A stretch of DNA of 64,000 nt, from positions 558,001-622,000 of the forward strand of contig NZ_CP059674.1 in the NCBI RefSeq assembly GCF_014068355.1, given 5' to 3'. The stretch comes from Mycoplasma tullyi. Its GTDB lineage: Bacteria; Bacillota_I; Bacilli_A; Mycoplasmatales; Mycoplasmoidaceae. A program made the translations under genes and the position numbers. Under the pieces are notes generated by a model, which did not search any database, was not told the DNA's origin, and saw only the letters and a list, made by a program, of their open reading frames with translations. Shown here in pieces: positions 12,978-23,919 of this stretch (the first letter of the stretch is position 1; each line of letters opens with the position of its first letter).

Positions 12978-13865
12978 TTAATTTTTTAATTGTTTATATA
13001 GCGTTTTGACTTTTTTATTATAGTGAGCCAAACCAGTTCTTGTGATCTGATAACCTTGTTTTGTTAGTAGTTCACTAAGTTCACTTAGTGAAGCTGAAGG
13101 GTTGTTAAGTTTGGTATAACAATAGCTTTTAAATAATGGTTTTTGTTCTTGAAAGGTTTTGTCATTAACGATCATTTGAATCATTGGGATTAAGGTGTTA
13201 TTCAGATCGATCGTTTTGGTTAGATTAACGATATCAAGATTATTAGATAGTTGAACTTTTCTTACTAGTTTGCGTTTAAGATTACTATCTTCATATTTAA
13301 ACATGCAATCAAAAGCATTGATGTAAGCTAGAAAGTCAATGATCTCTTGTGTTTTTTTTAAATACAAAATGTATTTATTTTTACGCGTGATAAGTTTAAA
13401 GTTATTAAACCCATTTTGGATCAACAAATCATTTACCAACCACACTTTGTGTTCATTACTAAAGATCAATTCTAAATGATGATCTTTAGCACTAAACGTT
13501 GATAAATTTCCAACACTTAAAAACAATCCACCAAAAAACGCTCTTAGTTGTTGTTCTTCTAGTTCTTGATTATCTAAACTCAATAAGGTTGAATCTAATT
13601 TAAAAATAAGTTCATACTCATGCTTTTTTAATTGGTTAATCCGATGAGTATGTCTAATTTCATTCTTTAATTCTTGATTAAGCAAGATTAAGATTTTTTT
13701 TAAAAAGATGATTGTTTTAGGGTGTTGAGAAGTATAACTTTGATAATGATCATTCACAAGTTGTAACTTATCAAAGATCATGCCATTTAAAAAATACTTA
13801 GCATTTTTCTCATCTAAGACTTGATCACAGATCTCACTTTTAACCTCTTGACTAAAAGTGACCAT
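12978..13865 (-). CDS. whiA: WhiA-family DNA-binding protein
   Basis: 295 aa, the usual WhiA length. The N-terminus FSQEVKSEICDQ is typical, followed by a LAGLIDADG-like region (GGLFLSVGNLS) and a C-terminal helix-turn-helix (PSASLSELSELLTKQGYQIT). It is the homologue of actinobacterial sporulation regulator WhiA; in Firmicutes it has been linked to cell division and chromosome segregation. Target genes here are unknown. Its ATG follows the trxB stop directly. Confidence 0.88.
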   Translation of the reverse strand: MVTFSQEVKSEICDQVLDEKNAKYFLNGMIFDKLQLVNDHYQSYTSQHPKTIIFLKKILILLNQELKNEIRHTHRINQLKKHEYELIFKLDSTLLSLDNQELEEQQLRAFFGGLFLSVGNLSTFSAKDHHLELIFSNEHKVWLVNDLLIQNGFNNFKLITRKNKYILYLKKTQEIIDFLAYINAFDCMFKYEDSNLKRKLVRKVQLSNNLDIVNLTKTIDLNNTLIPMIQMIVNDKTFQEQKPLFKSYCYTKLNNPSASLSELSELLTKQGYQITRTGLAHYNKKVKTLYKQLKN

Positions 13866-14807
13866 CTATTTATTTAGTTTGAAAAAATCGTTTACAGCTA
13901 ATGCTGCAATTGTTCCATCTGAGATTGCAGTTGAGATCTGTCTAATTTTTTTATGAACACAGTCTCCTGCTGCATATAAACCTTCAACACATGTTTTTTG
14001 ATTAGCATCAACTAATACATAACCTTCTTCACTTAAGACATTAAATGACTTTAAAAAACTAGTGTTAGGTACTGCACCAATATAAGGGAATAAACAATCC
14101 ACTGTTAAATCTGTTGATTGGTTATTCTTTAAATTCTTAACCTTAATTCCTTTAAGAGTTTGATCACCTAGATAACTATCAACAACATGAGAAAGTAAGA
14201 ACACTACGTTCTTTTTTTCTTTAAGTTTATTTACTGCATAACTATCAGCTCTAAATTCATCTCTTCGATGAATTAAATAAACTTTATTACAGATCCCTGA
14301 TAAGTATAGTGATTCTTCAACAGCAGCATTACCACCACCTACTACAGCTACATCACGATTCTTATATAGTGGTCCATCACAGATCGCACAATATGAGATT
14401 CCCTTGGTTTCAAACTTAGCTTCATTTTCTAAACCTAATTTACGTTCAAGTGTTCCAGTAGCTACAATTACAGCTTTAGATAATAGGGTTTTATTATCTA
14501 AATAAGTAAAGAAGTAATTTTCTTGTTTTTCAAGACCGGTTACTTGAGAATAAAAGATTGGCACTGATAAACTGTTTAATTGATTAAACATATTAACAGC
14601 CAAATCAGGTCCTTTGATTGAAGCAAATCCTGGGTAGTTATCAATAAAACCAGTTTTTAGGATCTTTCCCCCAGGTGCTGAACCTTCAACCACACAAACA
14701 TTAATGTTGGCACGCTTAGCATAGATTGCTGCAGTAATACCAGCAGGACCACTACCTATAATTACTAGATCAAATAGATCATTTTTTCCATCAACTCGAT
14801 ATGACAT
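13866..14807 (-). CDS. trxB: Thioredoxin reductase
   Basis: 313-aa FAD/NADPH flavoprotein that reduces thioredoxin, the main thiol redox system of mycoplasmas. It shows an N-terminal FAD site (IIGSGPAGITAAIYA), the redox-active CAIC at 140-143, an NADPH site (VVGGGNAAVEESLYLS) and the C-terminal FAD motif (GLYAAGDC). Everything needed for activity is present. It abuts whiA and is preceded by a hairpin that separates it from the GntR gene. Confidence 0.95.
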   Translation of the reverse strand: MSYRVDGKNDLFDLVIIGSGPAGITAAIYAKRANINVCVVEGSAPGGKILKTGFIDNYPGFASIKGPDLAVNMFNQLNSLSVPIFYSQVTGLEKQENYFFTYLDNKTLLSKAVIVATGTLERKLGLENEAKFETKGISYCAICDGPLYKNRDVAVVGGGNAAVEESLYLSGICNKVYLIHRRDEFRADSYAVNKLKEKKNVVFLLSHVVDSYLGDQTLKGIKVKNLKNNQSTDLTVDCLFPYIGAVPNTSFLKSFNVLSEEGYVLVDANQKTCVEGLYAAGDCVHKKIRQISTAISDGTIAALAVNDFFKLNK

Positions 14808-14840
14808 ATTTTTTTATTTTTTACCTTTTTTAAAAAATTT

Positions 14841-14866
14841 GAAGATTTTTTAATTAAAAAATCTTC
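14841..14866 (-). terminator. Hairpin terminator after the GntR-family gene
   Basis: The arms GAAGATTTTTT and AAAAAATCTTC around AATT are followed, reading the minus strand, by further T-runs. It lies 19 nt after the regulator stop codon and before trxB. Confidence 0.6.
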
Positions 14867-14884
14867 GTTGCTTCTTTTGTATAT

Positions 14885-15664
14885 TTATATTCGTTTGCGA
14901 TTAAGCTTAGTTAACTCTTCATCAGTTAGTTTAGCTTCAATCTTAGTTTGGTAATCATGGAATTCTAACTTAACATCAAGACTGTTAATTCTAGAATCCG
15001 GTAACAAGTGAAAAATCTTAGATACAGCCAAGATCTCATTTTCAATATTGAAGTAAACTGAATACGTTACTAAATAATGATGATCTAGCTTATCAGGTTT
15101 AAGTAGGTCTTTTACTGGTCCTAGATCATTACACACCATTGAAAACTGTTTGTGTCGTACAACAGGTTGACCATTTTCAGCAAACATCACAAAGTCTTGG
15201 AACGACATCGCACTAGTATTGTGATAAACAAGTAACTTGCGGTTTAACAATACTTGGTTAACAAAGATTGCATCTTTGTTCTGATCATAATAAATTACTT
15301 GATTGGTTTTAGGAAAAGCAGATGATAAGAAATCATCTTTAGCCGCTAATTGCTTAAACGTATTGATATCATACTGATTAAATGGGGTTCGATATAATTC
15401 AGTATGTTCATAACTGGTAACTTTATCAAAATCTAAGAAGTTAATAAAAAAACCTGTTTTATAATCTTTATGAACAAAATAACCAGGTTTTGTATTATTG
15501 TCCAAAACGTTGTAATTACATAAAACTGAGAATACCTTACGAATCAGATTACGTGAAAGTCCAAATTTGATTGACAACTGACGTTCTGACGGTATTCTCT
15601 TATTTGGTAGCCACTGCTTTGATTGAATCTTTAAATAGATATAAAGTAAAACAGTATTATACAT
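14885..15664 (-). CDS. GntR-family transcriptional regulator
   Basis: 259 aa. The N-terminal winged helix (about residues 10-65) contains the GntR signature KRIPSERQLSIKFGLSRNLI. The C-terminal domain is about 180 residues, consistent with an effector-binding UTRA-like fold, but the ligand cannot be inferred. Transcription starts divergently from the GHKL-like gene at 15734. In M. pneumoniae the GntR gene also precedes trxB. Confidence 0.8.
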   Translation of the reverse strand: MYNTVLLYIYLKIQSKQWLPNKRIPSERQLSIKFGLSRNLIRKVFSVLCNYNVLDNNTKPGYFVHKDYKTGFFINFLDFDKVTSYEHTELYRTPFNQYDINTFKQLAAKDDFLSSAFPKTNQVIYYDQNKDAIFVNQVLLNRKLLVYHNTSAMSFQDFVMFAENGQPVVRHKQFSMVCNDLGPVKDLLKPDKLDHHYLVTYSVYFNIENEILAVSKIFHLLPDSRINSLDVKLEFHDYQTKIEAKLTDEELTKLNRKRI

Positions 15665-15681
15665 GGTTTTTTAATAAAATA

Positions 15682-15709
15682 TTGACAATTGCTGGTTAGA
15701 TTATAAAAT
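15682..15709 (+). promoter_or_regulatory. Probable promoter of the GHKL-like gene
   Basis: A consensus -35 TTGACA (15682-15687) is followed after 16 nt by TAAAAT (15704-15709; TATAAA overlaps it at 15702). This is 25 nt before the ATG at 15734. A full TTGACA box is uncommon in mycoplasma promoters. Confidence 0.5.
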
Positions 15710-15733
15710 TATTTATAAAAATTTTATCAATTT

Positions 15734-16852
15734 ATGAATCCTTTCGCACAATGGATTAAATTAGTTGAAAGACTCCACTATGATAGTGGTTATGTTTTTT
15801 GTAATATCGTCGATTTAGTTTTAATTAGTCATATCAACTATCATAAAGCTAATACACCATTAACCTTTTTTTTGATCTATGATCAAAACTTAAATGAACT
15901 ATTAATCTTTGATAATAGTAATGGTTTTAGTTATTACGAACTAATTAGTTTAAGTAATTTTTTCCAAAGTGATAACGAACAATACCATGGGTATTTTAGG
16001 TCATTAATTAAGTTAGCTGACCAGTTTGAATTCTTTAATCAAGGTGCAGCTGAAGAAGTTGGGTATTATTTCAAACTTCATAATCTTAATGATCAATTAC
16101 TCTTTAATGATCTAAAGCAAATCCAAAGAGGGGAATATTATAATCGCACTAGTTTTGCGAACGGAACTTTAATTAGATTAAAGCAATTAAAAGTTCCTTA
16201 TGAACTTAATGATTTTAAGGTGATCGCTAACCAATTAAAATTGATTTATCAAAAGTTTATTAATACTAATAAACTTAAGTTTTATGTCCTATATAAAAAA
16301 GGTCAAGAGTTTTATGATCTTTCAACCAACCCTTTAAATAAGTTAACTAATTTAGATCAAGCAAAACCGCTTGATAAAACTAAAAAGCCAGTTTTAGCAA
16401 GTTTAAAGGATGGTAAAAAACGAATTAAGGTTAATGAAACAATTGAATGAAACAACCAAAAGATCTATTTAAATGGTTATCTCGGAATTCTTAGTGAACC
16501 TGATTTTAAAAAAGCCGGGATCTATCTATATAACAACAACAAACTAATTAAGGGGATTAATGTTTATGATCGTTATCGCCCTGAACTATTATTTGGTTGT
16601 GCTGATCATTTAAATAATACGCATTTATACGGTGAGTTGGAGTTAGCTAATCTATCAACAGGTTTGTCTAGTGATCTATTTGAATATGATGCTAAGTTTG
16701 AAAAACAATTACTTAAGATCTTAATCAATCTGGTTGGGGATAAAAACCACGATGAACCTGATAAGATTAGTGGACAGATTAAAGTTTTAGCCAAACAAAA
16801 GAAAGCTAGTCCTCCACCAACTAAGAAGACAAAGAAGATCGATTCGCTTTAG
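15734..16852 (+). CDS. Degenerate GHKL (MORC/HSP90-like) ATPase-fold protein
   Basis: 372 aa with one UGA Trp (ETIEW). The layout resembles bacterial MORC/HSP90-like ATP-binding proteins. IFDNSNGFSYYEL matches the DxGxG region, GYFRSLIKLAD the glycine lid, GTLIRLKQLK the GT motif, and GYLGIL...AGIYLYNNNKLI...YRPELLFG...LYGELEL the second domain. The N-box, normally ELIDNSIDA, reads CNIVDLVLI, losing the catalytic Glu and the Mg-binding Asn. ATP hydrolysis is therefore doubtful. The C-terminus is Lys/Pro-rich. Family assignment is from remembered motifs and the function is unknown. It is the only plus-strand gene between the R-M island and 59658. Confidence 0.6.
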
Positions 16853-16870
16853 AATAACATGAATATTAAA

Positions 16871-16908
16871 AAACGACATTTCATCTTGATCAGAATGAAA
16901 TGTCGTTT
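16871..16908. terminator. Bidirectional terminator between convergent genes
   Basis: The perfect arms AAACGACATTTCAT and ATGAAATGTCGTTT around a 10-nt loop lie between the GHKL-like gene (+) and metK (-). Confidence 0.85.
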
Positions 16909-16933
16909 TCTTTTGCTTTTAAAATATCTCTTA

Positions 16934-18055
16934 TTATTTATTAACCATCTTTAAGATCTGATCAAGATAGATCGTATCTTCAAAACGATATTGTTTTTCA
17001 GATTTACCAAAATGACCGTATACTGCTAAATTAGAATATTTAGTGGTTTTTAGTTTTAGTAGATCAATAATTGTAGCTAAATCATGGTTAAAGATCTTTT
17101 TAACAATCTTATTAATTAAATCTAGTTCTACAGTATTAGTATCAAAACAATTAACAACGATATCAAGCGGTTTATTTAACCCGATCGCTCATGAGATGAT
17201 TACTTCACATTGAGTAGCTAGTTTTGCTTTAACAATGTGTTTAGCAATCCATCTAGCATAATATGCCCCTGAGCGATCCACCTTAGTGTAATCCTTACCA
17301 CTATAAGCACCACCACCATGGTGAGCATAGATTCCAAAACTATCTACTAATAGTTTTCTACCAGTTAATCCAGTGTCAGCAGTTGGACCACCGCTGACAA
17401 ACAATCCTGAAGGATTGATTAGTGCTTCATAATTTTTATTAAAACCATATTTGGTAGCAATCTCATCCATGATAAACTTTTTAACAAAAAGTTTAAAAAC
17501 ACTTAGATCAACATTTTCTTCATGTTGAATTGACATCAAGATTGTTTTTAATTCAACTTGATTATCATCTAGATAATTCAAGCTTACTTGAGCTTTCATA
17601 TCATACTTAGCATGATTAAAAGTATTGTTATCAATTAGTTCTTTAGCTAATCGCACAAGATCGTGTGCCATCATAACTGCTAAAGGCATTTGATTGTTGG
17701 TTTCATCACAAGCATAACCAACGGTGATCCCTTGATCACCTGCACCGATCTTGTCATTTTTTTGATCTACCGATTGAGCAATATCATGAGATTGCTCATT
17801 GATATTAGCTATAATCGTAAAGTCGCTACGATCATAACCAAATTGATTAACCACTTTTCAAGCAGTATTTACATAATCAACGCTTGCTTTAGTACTAATC
17901 TCACCCGCAATAATAATCAGGTGGTTACAAGCCATTACTTCGCAAGCGACACGACTGTTTTGGTCTTGTTTTAAACAAGCATCTAAGATTGCATCTGCAA
18001 TCTGATCACAGATCTTATCAGGGTGTGCGCTACCAACACTTTCAGCAGTATACAC
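16934..18055 (-). CDS. metK: S-adenosylmethionine synthetase
   Basis: Makes AdoMet from methionine and ATP, supplying the many methylases here. 373 aa counted from GTG 18055. It contains [47 protein letters not shown] and [13 protein letters not shown], the substrate-binding segments. UGA encodes Trp in NTAWK. The start is uncertain: GTG at 18055 cuts close to the first motif. The frame is open upstream through [11 protein letters not shown] with no ATG, GTG or TTG, but with an AAGGGG sequence about 40 nt upstream, so an unusual start codon (ATT) is possible. It ends near the shared terminator. Confidence 0.92.
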
Positions 18056-18158
18056 ACCTTTTCTGTTATGGTTTAAATTAATAATATTCAGAGTGAAATA
18101 CCCCTTAGTTTTTAATAATCATCATTAAATTATATAAATAAAAAAATTATTAAACGAA

Positions 18159-19121
18159 TTATTCGTTTAATAAATATTGCGCGTAATTAATGATCATAGC
18201 AGCATTATCACCAGAGTAGATTTTTTTGGGAACTAGGGTTTTGATATCTAGTTGTGTTAATTCATCTCTTAGATAACTATTAGCACTTACCCCACCACCT
18301 AATAAGATTGTTTGGTATTTGGTGACTGCTTTGTTAATCACGTTTTTAACGCGATTGACAAAATCATCAATAATGAATTTTTGAAATGATGAAATCACTT
18401 CAACTAAATTAAATTCAGGTTTATTTTTATTTAGTTCGATGTAGCGTAATACCGCAGATTTAAATCCTGAATAACTAAAAGCTGATAGTTTATTTGTTTT
18501 TAAAAATTCAACCGTTTCAGCTTGTTCGATGTCGAACAATTGATCGATCTTAGCACCTGCTGGATATTTTAAATCTAATGCTCGACCAACTTTGTCATAC
18601 ACTTCACCGATTGCATCATCTAGTGTTTCATCGATTAAAGCGATTTTAGATGGTGATTGAACATCATAAATTGCAGTATGCCCACCACTAACAACAATTC
18701 CTAATACGGGATAAACAAGATCACTTTTCTGATACATACAATCACCATCATCAATCATTGGTGAATAGATATGTCCATATAAGTGATTGATTCCTTTTAC
18801 CGGTATTTTTAATAAATAACCCAAGGTGTTAGCAAATACTTTTGCGACATGTAAACAGTTTAATAACCCAGGAGTTTCAGTGTATGTAATCAGATCAATC
18901 TTATTGATTGTTATATCAGCTTCAGTTAGCGCTTCGTTAAGAGTTTCATGCAAGATCTCTTCATGATAACGGGCAGCAATCTCAGGGACAACACCACCAT
19001 AATTAGCATGAACGCTTGATGATGATTTCGTTTTAGTTGTAACGATCTTTTGATCAATCGATATTGATATCGATAAATCATCACAACTAGATTCAATCCC
19101 CAAAATTACTTTATGATCCAT
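18159..19121 (-). CDS. tsaD: tRNA N6-adenosine threonylcarbamoyltransferase
   Basis: Transfers threonylcarbamoyl to A37 of ANN-decoding tRNAs. 320 aa, ASKHA fold. It begins ILGIESSCDDLSISI, with the metal-binding HLYGH (His113, His117), VSGGHTAIYDV and GGGVSANSYLRDEL. It is full length and lies upstream of metK, in the same order as in M. pneumoniae. Confidence 0.95.
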   Translation of the reverse strand: MDHKVILGIESSCDDLSISISIDQKIVTTKTKSSSSVHANYGGVVPEIAARYHEEILHETLNEALTEADITINKIDLITYTETPGLLNCLHVAKVFANTLGYLLKIPVKGINHLYGHIYSPMIDDGDCMYQKSDLVYPVLGIVVSGGHTAIYDVQSPSKIALIDETLDDAIGEVYDKVGRALDLKYPAGAKIDQLFDIEQAETVEFLKTNKLSAFSYSGFKSAVLRYIELNKNKPEFNLVEVISSFQKFIIDDFVNRVKNVINKAVTKYQTILLGGGVSANSYLRDELTQLDIKTLVPKKIYSGDNAAMIINYAQYLLNE

Positions 19122-19149
19122 AATTACTTAATTAACTGTAAGTATTATT

Positions 19150-20553
19150 TTACCGCAATCAATTATCTTTAAATCGCGCAAACGCGTTAACTAAACTTGC
19201 TTTTTGAATATCATTCAATGGAGCTTCAATAAAGTTAGTTACGTTTTTAACATCTTTAATAAAGTAAGCTGAATTGATGTTTTCAGATAATTCTTCTTGA
19301 TTAGGAACTTCTAATCACCCTTCAGCAGCCACTAAACCATTTTCTGGATCTGAGATCTTTTTAAGTGGTGAAGTGTATTGCACGTAGTTGAAGTTTTCAA
19401 GCGGTCCGTTTTTATAAATCGTTTCAGGATCTTCAGTTAATACTTCTTGAAAATCAGCTAAAGTTTGATTAACCCCTTCTAAAGCAACTTTTCTAATCAC
19501 TTTATAAGATTGTTCTAAAAAACCGGGAAAATGACGGATATTTAGTTGGTTAACAACAATTAAGTCTAATGCTAATGGGGTGTTAACTGGAGTAACAATA
19601 TGAAAATCTTCACTTGTTGGTTTTAGTGGATCATCTTCTTCACCATGAAACTCACCACCTTGTGCTGAGAAGATTGCATCCCCATTAAACATGATTCCAC
19701 CATTAATTCTGCCACTATCTAAGTTGTTTAAAATCACACTTGAGTCAGAGTTAAGTAAAGCCGTTGAACGGTTATTTGTTGCTAGATTGTGAAAATTAAT
19801 TCCAGCGTCTGCAATCTCTTGATAAACATCAGCAAATTGATTCAAAGTCAATTGACTTGGTGGAGGGTTTACTGAAACTTCTTGATTATCTTTAGATGTT
19901 TTAATAATATTAGCAATCGAATATAATGAACGTTCGTCTTCAACAATCCCTAAGCGATTATTATTAAAACGATCGCGGTATTGCTCACTACTAATCGTGT
20001 TTAAGATATCATACCAACTACTTTGATGATCAACTAAAGAATCAATCTTAGCACCACGGTAAGCAAATACTAATGATTGAAAGAAATAAGGAACAGCATA
20101 ATCTAATAGATTAACTGGTTTGTTATCAATTGAATAACTCGTTAAAACTTTTTGCACATCATCTGTAAATAAAGCAAGTGCATCAGTTGAATTTTTAATT
20201 GGCACTTCTTGATCTTCATCATTTAAATAACTTAGATCAAATTGTGATCAATCTAATTTTTGTAAGATCCCTTGATGAATTAAATCTAAAACAGCATACG
20301 TTGATAATGTACCAATCGTATAAGTTTCATTTTTAAAATTAGTGATCGCTTTTTCATTTGATGCAAAAGTATCAAATTGCAGATTATTATAAGTTTGTCT
20401 TAATTCAGATTGCAAATTTGGAGACATGTATGACTCAAAATTTGCATAAACAAAGTTACGGTTTAATAAGTTGTTTCCGCCTTCACAACTAGCTACTAAA
20501 ACTGATGATAAAGCTAAAGCAGAAACGATTAATTTTACGGGTTTTTTCTTCAT
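19150..20553 (-). CDS. Lipoprotein of the spermidine/putrescine transporter locus (MG045-like)
   Basis: 467-aa predicted lipoprotein. The start MKKKPVKLIVSALALSSVLVASC gives a signal peptide with lipobox VASC. I chose ATG 20553 over the in-frame ATG 20589 because it begins exactly at the Lys-rich signal. It is 13 nt after potC, so it is likely the substrate-binding component replacing PotD. The M. genitalium/M. pneumoniae transporter locus has a lipoprotein in the same place. The substrate is inferred from context only. Confidence 0.8.
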
Positions 20554-20566
20554 TTTTATACATAAA

Positions 20567-21412
20567 TTAGTTGTGAATTGATCGAGCAACTTTTTCCTTA
20601 TAATTAATTCTTTCAGTAATTGCTTTTTTGATTACTGAAATTGCTGTAGCCAAGATTCCAATGAATACTAGAATAGCCCCAAATGCGATTGCTCAACCTT
20701 TAATCCCTTTAGCAATAGAATACAATTCTGTAGCAATCGTTCTAGCTGAACCTCTTACATAAGAAGTGATAATGAAATCATCAAATGATGTGGCAAAAGC
20801 AATTAATCCACCAACAATTAGTGCAGGTGTTAGATAAGATAAAGTAATCTTGAAGAATGTTTGGATCTTGTTGTAACCTAAATCTTGTGAAGCCAAGATT
20901 AAGTTTGGATTCATTTTTAACATTCTTGGATAAATTGATACCAATGCAAACGGTGCACTAATTGAGATGTGTGAAACGATGATTGTAAATAGACCAAGTG
21001 GTTGGGCTAATGACACTCATGTTGCAATAAAGAAAATTATTAAACTTAAACCAGCAATAATATCAGGAACAACAATTGAAGTGTTTGATGATGAAATCAT
21101 CAGTTTTTGATAAACCTTTTTATTTCTTCAGATTCCAAATGCAGTGATTGTTGCAATAAAAACTGAGATCGGAGTTGATACAAAAGCAACAATCAATGAA
21201 GTTGTTAAAGGTGTTAAGAAATCACCTTCAGCTAGTGCCATATAGGTTTCAAACGCCTTATTTGGATCGAATTGACTAAACGTTACATTAACGTTTCCTC
21301 TTTCAGTCACACCATTGAACGATAAAACAACGATGACAAATAAAGGTAAATAAATAAACAATAAGATGATAAAGATATAACTTTGTCTTAATACTGATTT
21401 AAATTTATCCAT
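20567..21412 (-). CDS. potC: ABC transporter permease PotC (polyamine type)
   Basis: 281 aa with about six membrane helices. The permease EAA loop is recognisable ([26 protein letters not shown]). It has the typical MetI-type fold and the FDDFIIT motif seen in PotC proteins. It overlaps potB by 8 nt, which implies translational coupling. It pairs with PotB as the membrane channel for spermidine/putrescine-type substrates. Confidence 0.88.
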
Positions 21413-22334
21413 TATGATCTACTGCCCCCTTAATTTTATTTTTAAGTGCTGAGCGTTTTTTTAGATAACTAAACACTCTAGGAACTACAAAGAATAAGGT
21501 ATAGAATGCTAAGATAAGGATCGCTAAAGTAAGACTTAACGCACTTGCTTGAGAAATAGCCACTCTAGATTCCAATCCATTAGAACCTAATGATAATAAA
21601 TAACCACCAATCAGTTCACCATCATTAGCATTATTAACAAATCGTCCAATCCCAGCTGTAGTAAATGAAGGTAATAATACTAATGTCACACCTGAGATAA
21701 TCGCATTCTTACAATAAGGAATCACGATCTTAAAAAAGCTCATGAAGTAGTTATATCCCAAGTCTTGTGAAGCTAACATGTAGTTCTTAGGCATTGAGAT
21801 TAATACCGTATAGATAGGTAAGATCATGAACGGCATGAAAATATACACCAATCCTAATAAGGTTCAACCATCACCAAAAGTACTGTTAGCTTCACCAAAG
21901 ATTAAATCTAATAAAGATTTAAGCCCAATTACTTTAATTAAGAAACTGTTTCAGATTGGTGCAGTTACTAATGCCACAACACTGTATTTGAATAACTTAC
22001 TTTTAGTGATTGATAAGATGTAAGCAAATGGAAAGGCTATTACTAAACAAATAATCGTACAAGCAATTGCTAAACCAAAAGATTTAAACATCTTTGTAAT
22101 AGTAAAGTTATCAACGATTGAAAAGTTCTCAGAAACATTAACACCAATAGTTCTACCATCTTGAGTTTGCACACTAAAAGGTGTAAACGCATTAACTAAA
22201 ACAATAATTAATGGGATGATGAATAGAATTAATAGTAATAACGAATAAGGAAGAATTAACCAAGTCTTTTTAGGAGCCTTTAAGGTTTGAGTGATGGCAT
22301 TTAAATTTTTGATCGATCTAAAATTTTTAAACAT
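21405..22334 (-). CDS. potB: ABC transporter permease PotB (polyamine type)
   Basis: 309 aa. An N-terminal cytoplasmic segment is followed by a first helix ([21 protein letters not shown]) and further helices. The EAA loop [22 protein letters not shown] is near the middle. It overlaps both potA (8 nt) and potC (8 nt), so the four genes potA-potB-potC-lipoprotein form one operon. Confidence 0.88.
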
Positions 22335-23829
22335 CTTCTTCTTTCCTCATCATGTGAACATCCATCTCGTCGAATTTTAAGCCAACGATTGATCCAACTT
22401 TAACTTCGTCGATATTATCAACTTTGATCATCGTTTTATCACTCATTAAACATTCAACTTCTCATAATACTCCTTTATAAGAAGTTTTGATTACTTCAAC
22501 GTTGAAAAAGCCTTGGTCTTTTTCAACAACGTCAAAGTCTTCTGGACGAATTAAAACACGAACTTGATCGTCTTTTTTGAATTCGTATTCTTCATCAGTG
22601 TCAATAATATCACCAGAGTTTAGTTTGATTTTGTAGTCACCTAAATAGGTTCCATCAAAGATGTTGGCAGCACCAATAAATCTAGCAGTTCATTCATTGA
22701 TTGGAGAGTCATAAATCGCATTAGGTTTACCAACTTGTTCGATATCACCTTGAGACATAACTACGATCTTATCTGATAGTGATAAAGCTTCTTCTTGATC
22801 GTGGGTAACTAAAATAAAAGTAATATTTAATTCTTTATGAATTCTTTTAAGTTCGTTTTGTAATTGTTTTCTCACTTTAGCATCTAATGCACTTAATGGT
22901 TCATCTAATAATAAAGTTTCAGGTTCAATTACTAATGCGCGAGCTAGTGCAACACGTTGTTGCATCCCACCTGATAATTCAGAAGGATATTTATCTTCTT
23001 TACCAGTTAAACCAACAAGTTTAATCATATTGTTGGCACGTTCTTCGATCTCTTTTTTAGTTAATCGTCGAGTTAACACTTTGTTTTCAAAGTGTTCTTT
23101 TTTCATGATTGGATAGGTTTCTCAATATGAAGTTCACCCATCAGCGTTTTCTAATTCTTTTAAGACCTTATCGTACTTAGTGTCGATTGGAATCTTCTTT
23201 TGATAATTAGTTTTTAATTCAACGATCTCTTGATTAAGTCGATTGATTTCAGTTTGTTCGTAAGCTTCAGATAATTTAGCTTCTAACTTAATCAATTCTT
23301 CTTGGTACTGAGCAAAACGCATTTCATCGTTTTCTAGCATCCAATCACTTTTTTCATACTCTTTACGGATCTTATCTAATTTATTAGATAGATCGTTTTT
23401 CTTTTTACTAAGATCCTTGATTTTATCAGCAGCTTTCTTTTCAGCTTCTTTTTGAATTTTTTCAGCTTGAACAGCTAATTTCGGATCGGTGTTTTCTTTA
23501 GGAACACGCATAATCTTAAGACCATAACAAACGTTGTTATAAACAGTCATATTAGGGAATAATGCGTAATCCTGAAAAACAGTCGCAAATGGACGTTTGT
23601 GAACGGGCATATCTTTAATATCTATTCCGTTAATCTTTATTTGTCCATAAGTTGGTTGTTCGAACCCAGCTAATAATTTTAACGTTGTTGTTTTACCACA
23701 CCCTGATGGTCCTAACAATGTTACAAATTCAGACTTATTAATATCTAGATTTAGATTTCTAACGGCAACAAAACCATCGTCAAAAGTTTTATTAACGTTT
23801 CTTAGCTGAATAAAAACCTTATCTTCCAA
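22327..23829 (-). CDS. potA: ABC transporter ATP-binding protein PotA with coiled-coil insertion
   Basis: 500 aa, about 130 more than bacterial PotA. Walker A GPSGCGKT is at 40-47 and the Q-loop follows ([12 protein letters not shown]). Signature [15 protein letters not shown] is at 285-294, then Walker [12 protein letters not shown] and the H-loop ([10 protein letters not shown]). A C-terminal TOBE-like regulatory domain follows ([12 protein letters not shown]). Between Q-loop and signature is an insertion (about 112-250) rich in Glu/Lys with heptad character ([20 protein letters not shown]). Long insertions are known for mycoplasma PotA; their function is unknown. It is first gene of the operon. 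Confidence 0.92.
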
Positions 23830-23888
23830 TTCCAGTTAATCCTTTCAATTTATCTTTAAATTTTTGTAGTTTGAAAAATACAGATAAA

Positions 23889-23919
23889 ATTATAAAGTTT
23901 TTTTGCAAAAAAATTTCAA
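23889..23919 (-). promoter_or_regulatory. Probable promoter of the pot operon
   Basis: On the minus strand, TTGAAA (23914-23919) and TATAAT (23889-23894) are separated by 19 nt. They lie about 60 nt upstream of the potA ATG, in an otherwise gene-free AT-rich stretch (23830-24181) where I see nothing else. Confidence 0.45.
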
